Assembly: GCA_018376135.1 (NCBI GenBank)
Contig: JAHABX010000009.1
Location: 54,398 to 118,397 of the forward strand
DNA length: 64,000 nucleotides
Direction of reading: 5' to 3'
From: Clostridiales bacterium
Lineage (GTDB): Bacteria > Bacillota > Clostridia > Lachnospirales > Lachnospiraceae
Shown piece by piece: positions 55,174-63,935 of this stretch. Within the stretch, counting starts at the first letter, position 1; each line of letters starts with the position of its first letter. A model generated the notes under the pieces. The model saw only the letters and a program-made list of their open reading frames with translations. It was not told the DNA's origin and ran no database searches. A program made the translations under genes and the position numbers.

Positions 55174-55928
55174 GGACAAAGTACTCCTTCTAATCTAATC
55201 AAAATCGTGGACAGCAGCATACTGACAACACCGATCACCAGCATACATACGACAATCAACGCCGTATCTCCGGACTCCTGACCTCTGACGATCAGGAAGC
55301 CGACTCCCTGTTTTGCTACAATCATCTCTGCCGCTACCACACACATCCATCCGCTGGAAAGTGCGGTACGGATACCTGCCAGAATTGCCGGAACCACTGC
55401 AGGAAGAGTAATGTCAAATAAGAGCTGACGTTTATTTGCTCCCAGAACCAGACCCGCATTCACTAAAAGAGGATCAATTTCCTTGATTCCGGAATAAGTA
55501 TTCAATACGATTGGAACAAAAGAACCGATAAACACGATTACAACCTTCGGAAGCTCTCCAATACCGCACCAGAGAATGACCAGAGGAATCCATGCAATCG
55601 GAGGAATAGGTCTTAAAATCTCAAACACCGGATCAAAAAATGCATGGAACCACCTGCTCCAGCCCAATCCGACTCCCAGAAATACCCCCAGTACGATGGA
55701 AAATACAAATGCAATCAATACACGCTTCAGACTTGCCCATATATGTACCACAAGAACAGCCTTTGAGATTGGATTTACACAAATATCCAGAAATCTCATT
55801 AACGTTTCATATGGAGTAGGAATCATACTGCTTTCTCCCTGCGCCAGCACTACCCACACTGCAAAAAAGATTCCAAGTGATATGACGGGCAGGGCATAAT
55901 ACCATTTCTTAACTTCTGCACTATTCAT
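55149..55928 (-). CDS. ABC transporter permease (NitT/TauT type)
   Basis: 259 residues from the ATG at 55928 (GGAGG eight bases upstream). Six TM helices, and the EAA-type coupling motif VNAGLVLGANKRQLLFDITL near 165-185 that contacts the ATPase. IRPIPPIAWIPLVILW is typical of the TauC/SsuC family. It overlaps both the next permease upstream (4 bp) and the ATPase downstream (25 bp). Confidence 0.9.
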   Translation of the reverse strand: MNSAEVKKWYYALPVISLGIFFAVWVVLAQGESSMIPTPYETLMRFLDICVNPISKAVLVVHIWASLKRVLIAFVFSIVLGVFLGVGLGWSRWFHAFFDPVFEILRPIPPIAWIPLVILWCGIGELPKVVIVFIGSFVPIVLNTYSGIKEIDPLLVNAGLVLGANKRQLLFDITLPAVVPAILAGIRTALSSGWMCVVAAEMIVAKQGVGFLIVRGQESGDTALIVVCMLVIGVVSMLLSTILIRLEGVLCPWQFSKTK

Positions 55929-56713
55929 TCTCGATACCTCCACGGTGCAACCTTCTTCTCAAACATTGCCAGAATATTGTTGAGAAGAGCTCCTGTTATA
56001 CCAATGGTAAACATTCCGACAATAATAATGTCCGGTCGGATCAACGTTCTTCCAAGCTGGATCATATATCCCAGACCTCTGGTTGCTGCCAGCATCTCTG
56101 CTGCTACCAGCGTTGTCCATGAGCTGTTCAGGGACAAGCGGATTCCGGTAAATACCATATTCATGGAGGAAGGGATACATACCGTTGTAAATATCTCCCA
56201 GTCGCTGGCTCCAAATGTCTTTGCCACATTGATCCTCACCTGATCGGTCAGACGGATTCCCAGATAGGAATTGATCACACAAGGAACAAATGCTGCCACA
56301 AAAATAATAAACATCTTTGCCGACATTCCAATTCCCATGGTGAGAATGATAATAGGAATCCATGCAATCGGCGGAATCGGACGGATAATTTCAAATAACG
56401 GGTTCAAAAGAAAGCTCGCCACTTTGTAATAACCCATTATCCAGCCCAGCGGCACACCAACGATCACTGCAACCACAAAGCTGGAAAGAGCCAGCTTTAA
56501 ACTCTCCATAAAATGCTGTGGAAGTGTGGATCCATCCGGGTTGATATTCGTAAGCTTGAATATAAAAGTTTCTACCACGACCGAAGGAGGGCTTAAAGTC
56601 CGGTTGGACACCCATCCAAGGCGCACACTCGATTCCCATAATCCAAAGAACAGCACAAGCCCCAGCACGCTCAAACAGAGATACTTTACTTTGTTTTTCT
56701 TTTTATTATCCAT
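55925..56713 (-). CDS. ABC transporter permease (NitT/TauT type)
   Basis: 262 residues, second permease of the importer, about as long as and clearly homologous to the other (IRPIPPIAWIPIIILTMGIG, INVAKTFGASDWEIFTTVCI as coupling motif). Two different permeases plus two different ATPases give a heterodimeric transporter, less usual for this family, where single permease and ATPase genes predominate. Preceded by an intercistronic hairpin after the binding-protein gene. Confidence 0.9.
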   Translation of the reverse strand: MDNKKKNKVKYLCLSVLGLVLFFGLWESSVRLGWVSNRTLSPPSVVVETFIFKLTNINPDGSTLPQHFMESLKLALSSFVVAVIVGVPLGWIMGYYKVASFLLNPLFEIIRPIPPIAWIPIIILTMGIGMSAKMFIIFVAAFVPCVINSYLGIRLTDQVRINVAKTFGASDWEIFTTVCIPSSMNMVFTGIRLSLNSSWTTLVAAEMLAATRGLGYMIQLGRTLIRPDIIIVGMFTIGITGALLNNILAMFEKKVAPWRYRE

Positions 56714-56750
56714 TAGGAAAATACCTTTCTAATATACCTTTTCTTCTTCA

Positions 56751-56783
56751 GGATATGCTGCCGGCAAATCCGACCGCATATCC
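56751..56783 (-). promoter_or_regulatory. Intercistronic hairpin after the binding-protein gene
   Basis: GGATATGC/GCATATCC (8 bp) with a 17-base loop, 19 bp after the stop of the binding-protein gene and without a T-run. Such hairpins commonly protect the upstream mRNA so that more binding protein than permease is made. Confidence 0.5.
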
Positions 56784-56801
56784 GTCATGTGTCAGAATAA
56801 A

Positions 56802-57950
56802 CTATTCCATGGAAAGACCCTTCTCAGCAGCCAGCGCTTCAACAAACTGACCATCTACAAATCCATTGTCAATCAAAGTCTGTTTATCTTCTGCTGTGTA
56901 GCTTCCCTGATCAACGAAGAAATCAATGACATTATCCATAACTGCATCCATCTTTCTGGAGCCGTACTCACCCTTGAAATATTCAATGTTCTTCTCAAGT
57001 GTCGGAAGCGGACGGTCTTCTACAAAACGTAATGCCAGTTCTTCTGTAGTATCAATACCATTGTCAAGCTGCATATCCAACAGATATTTTGCCTGACCTT
57101 CGTTGTCATCTTTATATTTGTCACAGATATCCATATAACTCTTGAACCATGCATAAACTCCATCCCAGTTCTCTTCGATGGCTTTCTCGGAAGCGATCAG
57201 GACGGTCGGGAATTCTTCTCCGGTTGCTTCTCCGCAGGACACCCGAACCCAGCCTTCTTCCTCTGCCTGATAGGACTGAGGATCCCAAAGTGCCACCACA
57301 TCACCTTCGCCTGCCTTAAATGCCGCATATGCGGACGGAACATCCATATGTACAATATTTACATCGCTCTGTGTCAGACCCAGCTTGGATAAGGTCGCCA
57401 CCAATCCGAAATGAACACTGGTCGAAGTTGCACAGAGAATTGTTTTTCCTCTCCATGTATCTGCATTTCCAAGAATCTCCGGACATCCTTCAACAGCTCC
57501 CTGTACCTGTGCGATCTCGCTGTCAGGTCTCACCCAGTAATCGATTGATACAGAATCTTCTACATTCAGCCCAATGATCTTCGCATTATAAGCAACTCCT
57601 GCTGCAATTGCCGGGGCAGAACCATAAGCTCCTGCATCCCACTCATCTGCTCCAAGCGCCTCATTCTGCGTATTTCCACCGGAGAACCATAAGATCTCCA
57701 TGTCTAATCCATTCTCAGCAAACGTTCCTTCCTGTTCTCCTATGTAACTTGGAAGTCCATGACTGTATGGCTGGTGGCTTACGACAATCGACAACTCCTT
57801 TGCAGTCGCAGATTCTCCCTCTGTGGAAGCTTCTGTACTCTGCCCACCGGACGCTGCTTCCTCAGAAGATTTCCCACATCCTGCTGCCAGCGACATTACC
57901 ATTCCTGCTGCAAGTAACAAGCTCACTAATCTTTTACTTCTTTTCTTCAT
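56802..57950 (-). CDS. ABC transporter substrate-binding lipoprotein (NMT1/TauA-like)
   Basis: 382 residues. Signal peptide with lipobox SLAAGC (Cys about residue 25), then a Ser/Glu linker. The binding domain starts LSIVVSHQPYSHGLPSYIGE, includes DEWDAGAYGSAPAIAAGVAY and TWRGKTILCATSTSVHFGLV, and follows the NMT1/TauA/SsuA two-lobe pattern for small anions or sulfonates. First gene of the operon, with AAGGAGG before the ATG and a promoter plus a 21-bp palindrome upstream, under likely control of the divergent ROK regulator. Confidence 0.92.
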   Translation of the reverse strand: MKKRSKRLVSLLLAAGMVMSLAAGCGKSSEEAASGGQSTEASTEGESATAKELSIVVSHQPYSHGLPSYIGEQEGTFAENGLDMEILWFSGGNTQNEALGADEWDAGAYGSAPAIAAGVAYNAKIIGLNVEDSVSIDYWVRPDSEIAQVQGAVEGCPEILGNADTWRGKTILCATSTSVHFGLVATLSKLGLTQSDVNIVHMDVPSAYAAFKAGEGDVVALWDPQSYQAEEEGWVRVSCGEATGEEFPTVLIASEKAIEENWDGVYAWFKSYMDICDKYKDDNEGQAKYLLDMQLDNGIDTTEELALRFVEDRPLPTLEKNIEYFKGEYGSRKMDAVMDNVIDFFVDQGSYTAEDKQTLIDNGFVDGQFVEALAAEKGLSME

Positions 57951-58013
57951 ATTTTCCTCCTTTTACTTTCCCCATTTTCATTCATCTAATGGTAGAATTT
58001 CCCGCTTTCTTTA

Positions 58014-58034
58014 AATTAATCAACTTGATTAATT
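58014..58034. promoter_or_regulatory. 21-bp perfect palindrome, probable ROK operator
   Basis: AATTAATCAA-C-TTGATTAATT in the 288-bp divergent intergenic region, placed just downstream of the predicted transcription start of the ABC/transketolase operon. Its length and AT-rich form resemble operators of XylR/NagC-type ROK repressors. Confidence 0.75.
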
Positions 58035-58045
58035 ATTGTGCTTCT

Positions 58046-58073
58046 ATAATACCACAATGGACATTTTTGTCAA
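58046..58073 (-). promoter_or_regulatory. Promoter of the ABC/transketolase operon
   Basis: Minus strand: TTGACA (58068-58073), 16 bases, TATTAT (58046-58051). Transcription would start near 58039 and run directly into the palindrome at 58014-58034, so repressor binding there would block the polymerase. The rest of the intergenic region is AT-rich and has no other feature I could define. Confidence 0.7.
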
Positions 58074-58238
58074 TTCGTATATTTTTACATATTTTTTCTT
58101 TAAATTTTGTCAGTTTTTACTATTTTCTAATTTCTATACAAATAATGTTGCACTATTTCCCATTCCTTAATATAATTAATATATATATTTTTTTCCAGAT
58201 ATTACAAGGATGTACAAAATAGTTATGAGGGATGTTAT

Positions 58239-59459
58239 ATGAGAAAACATGGAGGAAACACAGACACTGGCAGATACAGTAACCGCTCACTTGCGCTTCA
58301 ATTACTCTTTGCGCATGGCACCTTGTCCAGAACAGACATTGCAGATTATCTAAATATTACGACTGCAGCCGTAACATCTATTGTTAATGATTTTTTAGGA
58401 GATGGATTATTGATTCAATCAGAGGAAGCCATACCCAGTAATCACCCGCGGGCAGGAAGACGCAGAGCCCCTCTTTCTATTAATTATGACTGGCGGTATA
58501 TCCTCGCTGTTGATATTCACTCCCATTATGTCAACATTGCAGTCACCAATCTGAAAGGAGATATTCTTGTCAGCGAGACCAACCTTTCACCAGTCATTAC
58601 AAGTCCGGAGGCATTGTGCACCAACATTGCAGGCGAATGTATCCGTATGCTCTGGAAATCTTCCATTCCAACAGAGAAAATACTGGGTGCCGGCATCACT
58701 ATTATCGGACCCGTAAATGAGTTGGACGGAATTGCGCTGCATCCATTCCGTCTCTTCGATAAGGAGGTTCCTGTCAAAAAATATTTTGAAAAGGAATTTG
58801 CATTTCCTGTAGCCGTAGAAAGCAATGTGTGCTCTTTCCTTCACAGCGAACTTCTTTATACAGATATTGTAACCTATGCGCAGAATATTCTCATGCTGAA
58901 ATGGGGTCCCGGAGTAGGGTCCGCCATGGCAATTCGGGGACAGGTATACAAAGGATACAATTTCCAGTCTACAGAAATCGGTCATAATCAGATTGCAGAG
59001 GAAAACGGGAAAAAATGCAACTGTGGACGTACCGGATGTCTGGAGCCTTCCATCTCAACGGATTGCATTATTGAATTTATTCAAAAAGATATCCAGACTC
59101 ATCCCGACGGAATACTTGCCAATCTGGAACACCGCATCGGAGCTCCCACCCGAAAGACCCTCGCCCGGTATCTGGAAGCTACCTCTCCTTCTGATCCTCT
59201 TTGGGATTTTCTAAGCACCTGTGCCCATGCACTTGCAGGTGTTACGAATAATGCGATTCATATCCTGGCACCGGATAAATTAATCCTGATCGGAGATCTG
59301 TTCGAGCATGATTCCATTGTAGAACTCTTTACCAGACAGCTCTATCAGATCAATCCCCAGCTGCCTCTGGATCTTTGTCTCAAAAACCAGACACTCTCCG
59401 GTAACAAATATATCGGGGCGACTGCCATTGCCATTGAGCAGTTGCTGCTTCCTATATAG
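58239..59459 (+). CDS. ROK-family transcriptional regulator
   Basis: 406 residues. N-terminal winged helix: NRSLALQLLFAHGTLSRTDI, LNITTAAVTSIVNDFLGDGL. The ROK sugar-kinase-like domain follows: ILAVDIHSHYVNIAV, GAGITIIGPVNELDG, LKWGPGVGSAMAIRGQVYKG, and the zinc motif CNCGRTGCLEPSIS near 258-271. Sugar-binding residues in the expected EIGH region are present (STEIGHNQIAE). Divergent from the ABC/transketolase operon and separated from it by the palindrome, it is very likely its repressor, released by a carbohydrate-like inducer. Confidence 0.92.
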   Translation: MRKHGGNTDTGRYSNRSLALQLLFAHGTLSRTDIADYLNITTAAVTSIVNDFLGDGLLIQSEEAIPSNHPRAGRRRAPLSINYDWRYILAVDIHSHYVNIAVTNLKGDILVSETNLSPVITSPEALCTNIAGECIRMLWKSSIPTEKILGAGITIIGPVNELDGIALHPFRLFDKEVPVKKYFEKEFAFPVAVESNVCSFLHSELLYTDIVTYAQNILMLKWGPGVGSAMAIRGQVYKGYNFQSTEIGHNQIAEENGKKCNCGRTGCLEPSISTDCIIEFIQKDIQTHPDGILANLEHRIGAPTRKTLARYLEATSPSDPLWDFLSTCAHALAGVTNNAIHILAPDKLILIGDLFEHDSIVELFTRQLYQINPQLPLDLCLKNQTLSGNKYIGATAIAIEQLLLPI

Positions 59460-59564
59460 AAGGAGACTGTGAAAAGCGGACATCTCTCATAGACTGAAAT
59501 ACCGAACATCAAGTCGGAAAGTATCACTTTTTGTAAAAGGAAAAACCTATCATAACAACAAGGA

Positions 59565-59607
59565 AAAAGCAGGTGAACAAACTTTTAAAGCTTGAACACC
59601 TGCTTTT
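59565..59607. terminator. Bidirectional terminator between ROK and ung
   Basis: AAAAGCAGGTG/CACCTGCTTTT (11 bp) with a 21-base loop, between the converging ROK and ung genes. A-runs and T-runs flank it on both sides. Nothing else is recognised in the 202-bp gap. Confidence 0.8.
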
Positions 59608-59661
59608 ACCTACTCATTATATACCAACTCATGAGTCGGCAACTGATAAGTTTATGATAGA

Positions 59662-60342
59662 CTAATTGGAAATATTCTCAATCTGCCAGTCAATCGGCTC
59701 CAGTCCATTCGCCTTCAAAAACTCATTGGTCTGACTGAAATGCTTACATCCGAAAAATCCCCTGTATGCAGATAAGGGGCTTGGATGAGGCGCCTCCAGG
59801 ATCAAATGTTTTGGATTGTGCAGCATAACTTTCTTCATCTGCGCAGGTCTCCCCCAAAGCAGAAATACCATAGGACGGTCCTGTTCATCCAGGATACGGA
59901 TTGCCGCATCTGTGAACTCCTCCCAGCCTATACCGCGATGGGAATTCGCCTGATGCGCGCGGACAGTCAGTACCGTATTCAGCAGCATGACTCCCTGCTT
60001 TGCCCATTTTTCCAGATACCCATTGTTTGGTATATAACAGCCCACATCCGCATGAAGCTCCTGGTAGATATTCACCAGCGATGGCGGAGTATCTACCTCC
60101 GGCTTTACAGAAAAACAAAGTCCATGCGCCTGTCCGTCTCCGTGATAGGGATCCTGCCCCAGGATCACCACCTTCACTTCTGACAAAGGCGTAAAAGCAA
60201 ACGCATTGAATATATCATCTGCCGGAGGAAAAATCTGCCTTGTATTATATTCCTCCAGCACTGTCTTATACAGCCTGGCATAATATGGTTTCTTAAATTC
60301 CGGCTTTAATGGTTCCAGCCAGTCATTGGATATTGCCGCCAT
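59662..60342 (-). CDS. ung: Uracil-DNA glycosylase
   Basis: 226 residues from the ATG at 60342 (AGGAGG six bases upstream). Catalytic motif VVILGQDPYHGDGQAHGLCF with the water-activating Asp near residue 65, and the leucine loop LILEAPHPSPLSAYRGFFGC. Removes uracil from DNA in base excision repair. It overlaps the end of hisF by 20 bp and so is part of the his operon transcript. Confidence 0.96.
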   Translation of the reverse strand: MAAISNDWLEPLKPEFKKPYYARLYKTVLEEYNTRQIFPPADDIFNAFAFTPLSEVKVVILGQDPYHGDGQAHGLCFSVKPEVDTPPSLVNIYQELHADVGCYIPNNGYLEKWAKQGVMLLNTVLTVRAHQANSHRGIGWEEFTDAAIRILDEQDRPMVFLLWGRPAQMKKVMLHNPKHLILEAPHPSPLSAYRGFFGCKHFSQTNEFLKANGLEPIDWQIENISN

Positions 60343-61114
60343 GATTTTCCTCCTGTAAACGTACCGGAACACCGCATCCTCTCAGATATTCTTTTACTTC
60401 GCGTATCTCCAGTTCTTTGTAATGAAACAGGGACGCCGCCAAAGCTGCATCTGCTTTTCCGTCTGTCAGTGCTTCCTTAAAATGCTCCAGTGTACCGGCA
60501 CCGCCCGACGCAATGACCGGAACTGACACATTTTCCGCGATCATGCGGGTCAGCTCCAGATCATAGCCCGCCTTGGTTCCGTCACAATCCATACTGGTCA
60601 GAAGGATCTCACCCGCTCCCAACCTGCATGCTTTCATCGCCCACTCCACTGCGTCGATACCCATATCTACACGACCGCCGTTTTTATAAATATTCCAGCC
60701 GCTTCCGTCTGCTCTCTTCTTAGCATCAATCGCAACGACCACACACTGGCTTCCGAACTTATCTGCCGCCTCGCTGATCAGCTCCGGACGCATGATCGCT
60801 GCTGAGTTTACGGATATTTTGTCCGCACCCTCTCTCAAAAGCACCTTAAAATCCTCCACGGTCCGGATACCTCCCCCTACTGTAAAGGGAATGAAAACCG
60901 TCTCAGCCACCCGGCGCACCATATCTACCACTGTATTTCTTGCATCCGAGGATGCGGTAATATCCAGAAATACCACCTCATCTGCTCCTGCCTTATCATA
61001 AGCGGCTGCAATCTCCACCGGATCACCTGCATCCTGAAGATCCACAAAATTAACACCTTTTACTACCCGTCCGTTCTTCACGTCCAGACATGGTATGATT
61101 CTCTTCGTAAACAT
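60323..61114 (-). CDS. hisF: Imidazole glycerol phosphate synthase cyclase subunit
   Basis: 263 residues, a (beta/alpha)8 barrel with the catalytic aspartates in MFTKRIIPCLDVKNGRVVKG (Asp11) and VVVAIDAKKR (about Asp130), and the phosphate-binding FTVGGGIRTVEDF and VIASGGAGTLEHF. With HisH it makes imidazole glycerol phosphate in histidine synthesis and AICAR for purines. It follows hisH by 11 bp. The C-terminal dozen residues extend over the ung ribosome binding site. Confidence 0.96.
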   Translation of the reverse strand: MFTKRIIPCLDVKNGRVVKGVNFVDLQDAGDPVEIAAAYDKAGADEVVFLDITASSDARNTVVDMVRRVAETVFIPFTVGGGIRTVEDFKVLLREGADKISVNSAAIMRPELISEAADKFGSQCVVVAIDAKKRADGSGWNIYKNGGRVDMGIDAVEWAMKACRLGAGEILLTSMDCDGTKAGYDLELTRMIAENVSVPVIASGGAGTLEHFKEALTDGKADAALAASLFHYKELEIREVKEYLRGCGVPVRLQEENHGGNIQ

Positions 61115-61125
61115 CCGCTGTCCTC

Positions 61126-61734
61126 CTATGTCAGTTCTGCAAAATTCTGCAGAATTCTAAGTCCCACGTCACTGCTCTTCTCCGGATGGAACTGGCATGC
61201 AAACACATTGCCCTGCTCTACAGAAGCATGGATCCGTACGCTGTAATCGGTCACTGCTTTTACGATCTGCTCATCCTCTGCCTTCAGATAATAAGAGTGA
61301 ACAAAGTATACATAGGGATTGCCTTCCAGTCCGCGAAACAGCCGCCCATGACTCTGAAGCTCCAGAGAATTCCAGCCCATATGCGGAATCTTTAATCCTT
61401 CCCTGTCCGGGATCCGCAGGATCTCTCCCTTCAGGATTCCAAGCCCCTCCACTCCGGGTGCCTCATCACTGCGCTCGAACAGAAGCTGCAGTCCAAGACA
61501 GATCCCAAGAAATGGAGTCCCTTTGTCTATGATCTCATGGATTACCTCCACAAGCCCATATTCCTTCAGATGCTCCATAGCATCACCAAAAGCTCCGACT
61601 CCCGGCAGTATCACTTTGTCCGCACTTAGAAGCAGCTCATGGTCTCTGGTAATGCAGACCTCCTGCCCCAGCCTTTTCAGTGCTTTCTCCACACTGCGGA
61701 TATTCCCCGCATCATAATCAATCATCGCAATCAT
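61126..61734 (-). CDS. hisH: Imidazole glycerol phosphate synthase glutamine amidotransferase subunit
   Basis: 202 residues. Class I glutaminase: nucleophile Cys in GTPFLGICLGLQLLFE (near residue 79), His-Glu in FACQFHPEKSSDVG (near 184-186), and start MIAMIDYDAGNIRSVEKALK. It supplies ammonia to HisF through the barrel. hisH and hisF are adjacent but the other his genes are not in the window. Confidence 0.96.
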   Translation of the reverse strand: MIAMIDYDAGNIRSVEKALKRLGQEVCITRDHELLLSADKVILPGVGAFGDAMEHLKEYGLVEVIHEIIDKGTPFLGICLGLQLLFERSDEAPGVEGLGILKGEILRIPDREGLKIPHMGWNSLELQSHGRLFRGLEGNPYVYFVHSYYLKAEDEQIVKAVTDYSVRIHASVEQGNVFACQFHPEKSSDVGLRILQNFAELT

Positions 61735-61749
61735 CGTGCTCTTCCTCCC

Positions 61750-62220
61750 TTATGACTCTGTTAAAAAATCCACCGGGTTTTCCTTTATAGAGATCCCACG
61801 GTCCGCGATTTCTGCAGAAAGCTGTGGAAATGTCTCATTGATCCGAATATATCTGGATTTCTGATTAAAATAAGAGGTCTTCTCAAACGGGAACCGGATC
61901 ACCTCCGGTTTTAGAAATCCTACTCCCAGTTCCAGCACACACAGCTTCTGATGCAGTGTAAAAGAAAGCCAGTGCAGATATTTATCCCAGCTCTCCTGCG
62001 GTTCTCCTTCCGAAAAAGGAGCTGTAATCTGTTCTCCAAAGATTCCTGCCTGTACAAGTCCCTCCCGATCCTGAAGGGTCACTACAAAATAATCCTTTTT
62101 ATCCAGCAGCCCCGCCAGACTCCGGTAAAATCCATCCATATCTCCATGCAGATCCTCTCCGATCCCAACCAGGACCAGATTCGCCGCCTTTATTTCCGTT
62201 CTCAATTCGTCAAATGTCAT
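61750..62220 (-). CDS. Hypothetical protein, possibly SIR2-like fold
   Basis: 156 residues. Pieces resemble a reduced sirtuin/Rossmann fold: AANLVLVGIGEDLHG at the start, LCVLELGVGFLKPEVIRFPF in the middle, and YIRINETFPQL then ISIKENPVDFL at the end, where sirtuins have their NAD-pocket strands. The zinc-binding cysteines and catalytic His are absent, so deacylase activity is unlikely. It is the first gene of the hisH-hisF-ung transcript, with an extended -10 (TGGTACAAT at about 62258-62266) upstream. Confidence 0.6.
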   Translation of the reverse strand: MTFDELRTEIKAANLVLVGIGEDLHGDMDGFYRSLAGLLDKKDYFVVTLQDREGLVQAGIFGEQITAPFSEGEPQESWDKYLHWLSFTLHQKLCVLELGVGFLKPEVIRFPFEKTSYFNQKSRYIRINETFPQLSAEIADRGISIKENPVDFLTES

Positions 62221-62292
62221 TGGTATTCTTCCTTTATTACAATGTCTCTCGACAGATATTGTACCATACTTAAATATTTACCGCCACAAAAA

Positions 62293-62324
62293 AATGACCG
62301 GGGAAATCTCTTCTCCCGGTCATT
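62293..62324 (-). terminator. Terminator after the SH3-repeat gene
   Basis: Minus-strand stem AATGACCGGG/CCCGGTCATT (10 bp, perfect), 12-base loop, followed by TTTTTTG. It lies 12 bp after the stop codon. Confidence 0.9.
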
Positions 62325-62335
62325 GCTGCATATAC

Positions 62336-63712
62336 TTAATTCACTAAATCAGCCCGAATGTAGCCTTTTACTGTATCTCCATTATAGTAACAGGTTACCT
62401 TGTACCACTTTTTATTATCGCTTCCCGTCTTCTCAGATACAATCGTTACCTTACTTCCCTGGGACAGCTTTGCAACAATACCGCTGGAGGTTGTTGCCTG
62501 CGCTCTCACATTTACAATTGCCGGACGTATCTTTCCGCTTCTCACATCACTACCGGTATTATTATCAGTTGAGGAAGAATTGCTTCCGGAGGACGAACCA
62601 CTCTTACTCTTCGACAGATAATCAGAACGAATATATCCCTCATACCTCGTGTCATTAATATAGAAGGAAACCTTCGTCCACTTCTTTCCGTCCTCTCCCG
62701 TCTTTTCCTTCTTGAACTTCACCTTGTCTCCCTGAAGCAGGTTTGATACGACCTTGGAGGAACTGGATGCCTTATCGCGGACACGTACTGCAGATGCCGT
62801 TACATAGCGATACTCTTCGCCGTCTGAGGAATTTGTCTCATCCCCCTCTCCGGCTCTTGCATGAAGAGTCAGCAGATCCGAACGGATATAGCCATATATC
62901 TTGTCTCCGTTTATCTCAAATGTAACCTTTGTCCACTGTTTTCCGTCGTCACCCTTCTTCGTCTTCTTCTGTCTTACCTTATCTCCCTGAAGCAGATTTG
63001 CAACAATCTTGGAAGAATCTGACGCACTCTCGCGTACACGGACCGCAGATGCATTCACATACAGAATGTCCTCATTCTGCGGCTTCTCTGAATTGCCTGT
63101 ATTATTATTATTATTACTATCCGATGCATCCCCTGACGGATTCTTCGCAGTCAGCAGATCTGAACGGATATAACCATACTGCTTTTCTCCCATGTAGGTA
63201 AAAGACACTTTTGTCCATTGTCTTCCATCGGTTCCGGTCTTTGTTTTTTTCTTCTTTACCTCGGTATCCTTCGCCAGACCCGCTATGATCCTGGAGGAAG
63301 TGGAAGCCTCCTCTCGTACGCGCACCGAAGTATTTTTCACATAGAGCAGTTCTGAATCACCGGAAGTATCATTATCTGTATTCTGTTCTGCAGAACTTCC
63401 CGGTACGCTTCCCGACACATTCAAAAGATCGGCGCGGACATATCCTTCCCTGGTGCTGCCGCTGTAAGCAAAATACACACTGTACCATTTCATCCCATCG
63501 GTTCCGGTAGTCTCAGAGATAATCGTTACCTTTGTTCCCTGTGACAGCTTACATACGATCGATGAAGATGTACCAGCCTTCTCACGTACATTTAAAATCC
63601 GGTTCTTCACTGTACCGGTAGCTCTTGCCGCCTGTACCTGATGTACCGGAAACAGAAACAGCACACACATCAGTCCTATCAATAAAAATAGGTTTGTTTT
63701 CTTTACCCTCAT
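62336..63712 (-). CDS. Secreted protein with five bacterial SH3 repeats
   Basis: 458 residues from the ATG at 63712 (GAGG eight bases upstream). Signal peptide MRVKKTNLFLLIGLMCVLFL with cleavage after VQA. Five SH3_3 repeats follow at about 30-100, 115-185, 205-275, 295-365 and 390-458, each with a VRxxASxSSxIVxxLxQG core and a final GYIRxDLL (VRVREEASTSSRIIAGLAKD, VRVRESASDSSKIVANLLQG). Linkers are rich in Ser, Asn and Gly. There is no catalytic domain. The repeats probably bind cell wall or peptides outside the membrane. Repeats 2 to 4 are more alike, suggesting recent internal duplication. Confidence 0.88.
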   Translation of the reverse strand: MRVKKTNLFLLIGLMCVLFLFPVHQVQAARATGTVKNRILNVREKAGTSSSIVCKLSQGTKVTIISETTGTDGMKWYSVYFAYSGSTREGYVRADLLNVSGSVPGSSAEQNTDNDTSGDSELLYVKNTSVRVREEASTSSRIIAGLAKDTEVKKKKTKTGTDGRQWTKVSFTYMGEKQYGYIRSDLLTAKNPSGDASDSNNNNNTGNSEKPQNEDILYVNASAVRVRESASDSSKIVANLLQGDKVRQKKTKKGDDGKQWTKVTFEINGDKIYGYIRSDLLTLHARAGEGDETNSSDGEEYRYVTASAVRVRDKASSSSKVVSNLLQGDKVKFKKEKTGEDGKKWTKVSFYINDTRYEGYIRSDYLSKSKSGSSSGSNSSSTDNNTGSDVRSGKIRPAIVNVRAQATTSSGIVAKLSQGSKVTIVSEKTGSDNKKWYKVTCYYNGDTVKGYIRADLVN

Positions 63713-63744
63713 AAACATTTCCTCTCTTGCATAGTTCTGTCTCT

Positions 63745-63773
63745 ACAATAGAGCTTTTTCACAAAAAAAGCAA
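63745..63773 (-). promoter_or_regulatory. Probable promoter of the SH3-repeat gene
   Basis: Minus strand: TTGCTT (63768-63773), 17 bases, TATTGT (63745-63750), 33 bases before the ATG. The boxes are moderately close to consensus. Confidence 0.5.
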
Positions 63774-63821
63774 GCATCTTCTGTACTTTTTCAGACATTT
63801 TTCAGAATTTTTCTGCACAAA

Positions 63822-63848
63822 AAAAGCAGTTGAACATCAACTGCTTTT
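63822..63848 (-). terminator. Terminator of the rRNA operon
   Basis: Perfect 12-bp stem AAAAGCAGTTGA/TCAACTGCTTTT with a 3-base loop; on the minus strand seven T's follow. It lies 88 bp beyond the 23S 3' end. Confidence 0.85.
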
Positions 63849-63935
63849 CATGGCATGTGCCTTCAAAACTGCATACAGCAGATACTTCTCTTCCACACTT
63901 CACTCTGACATCTTCCTATCCTGCCTAACCATCCT

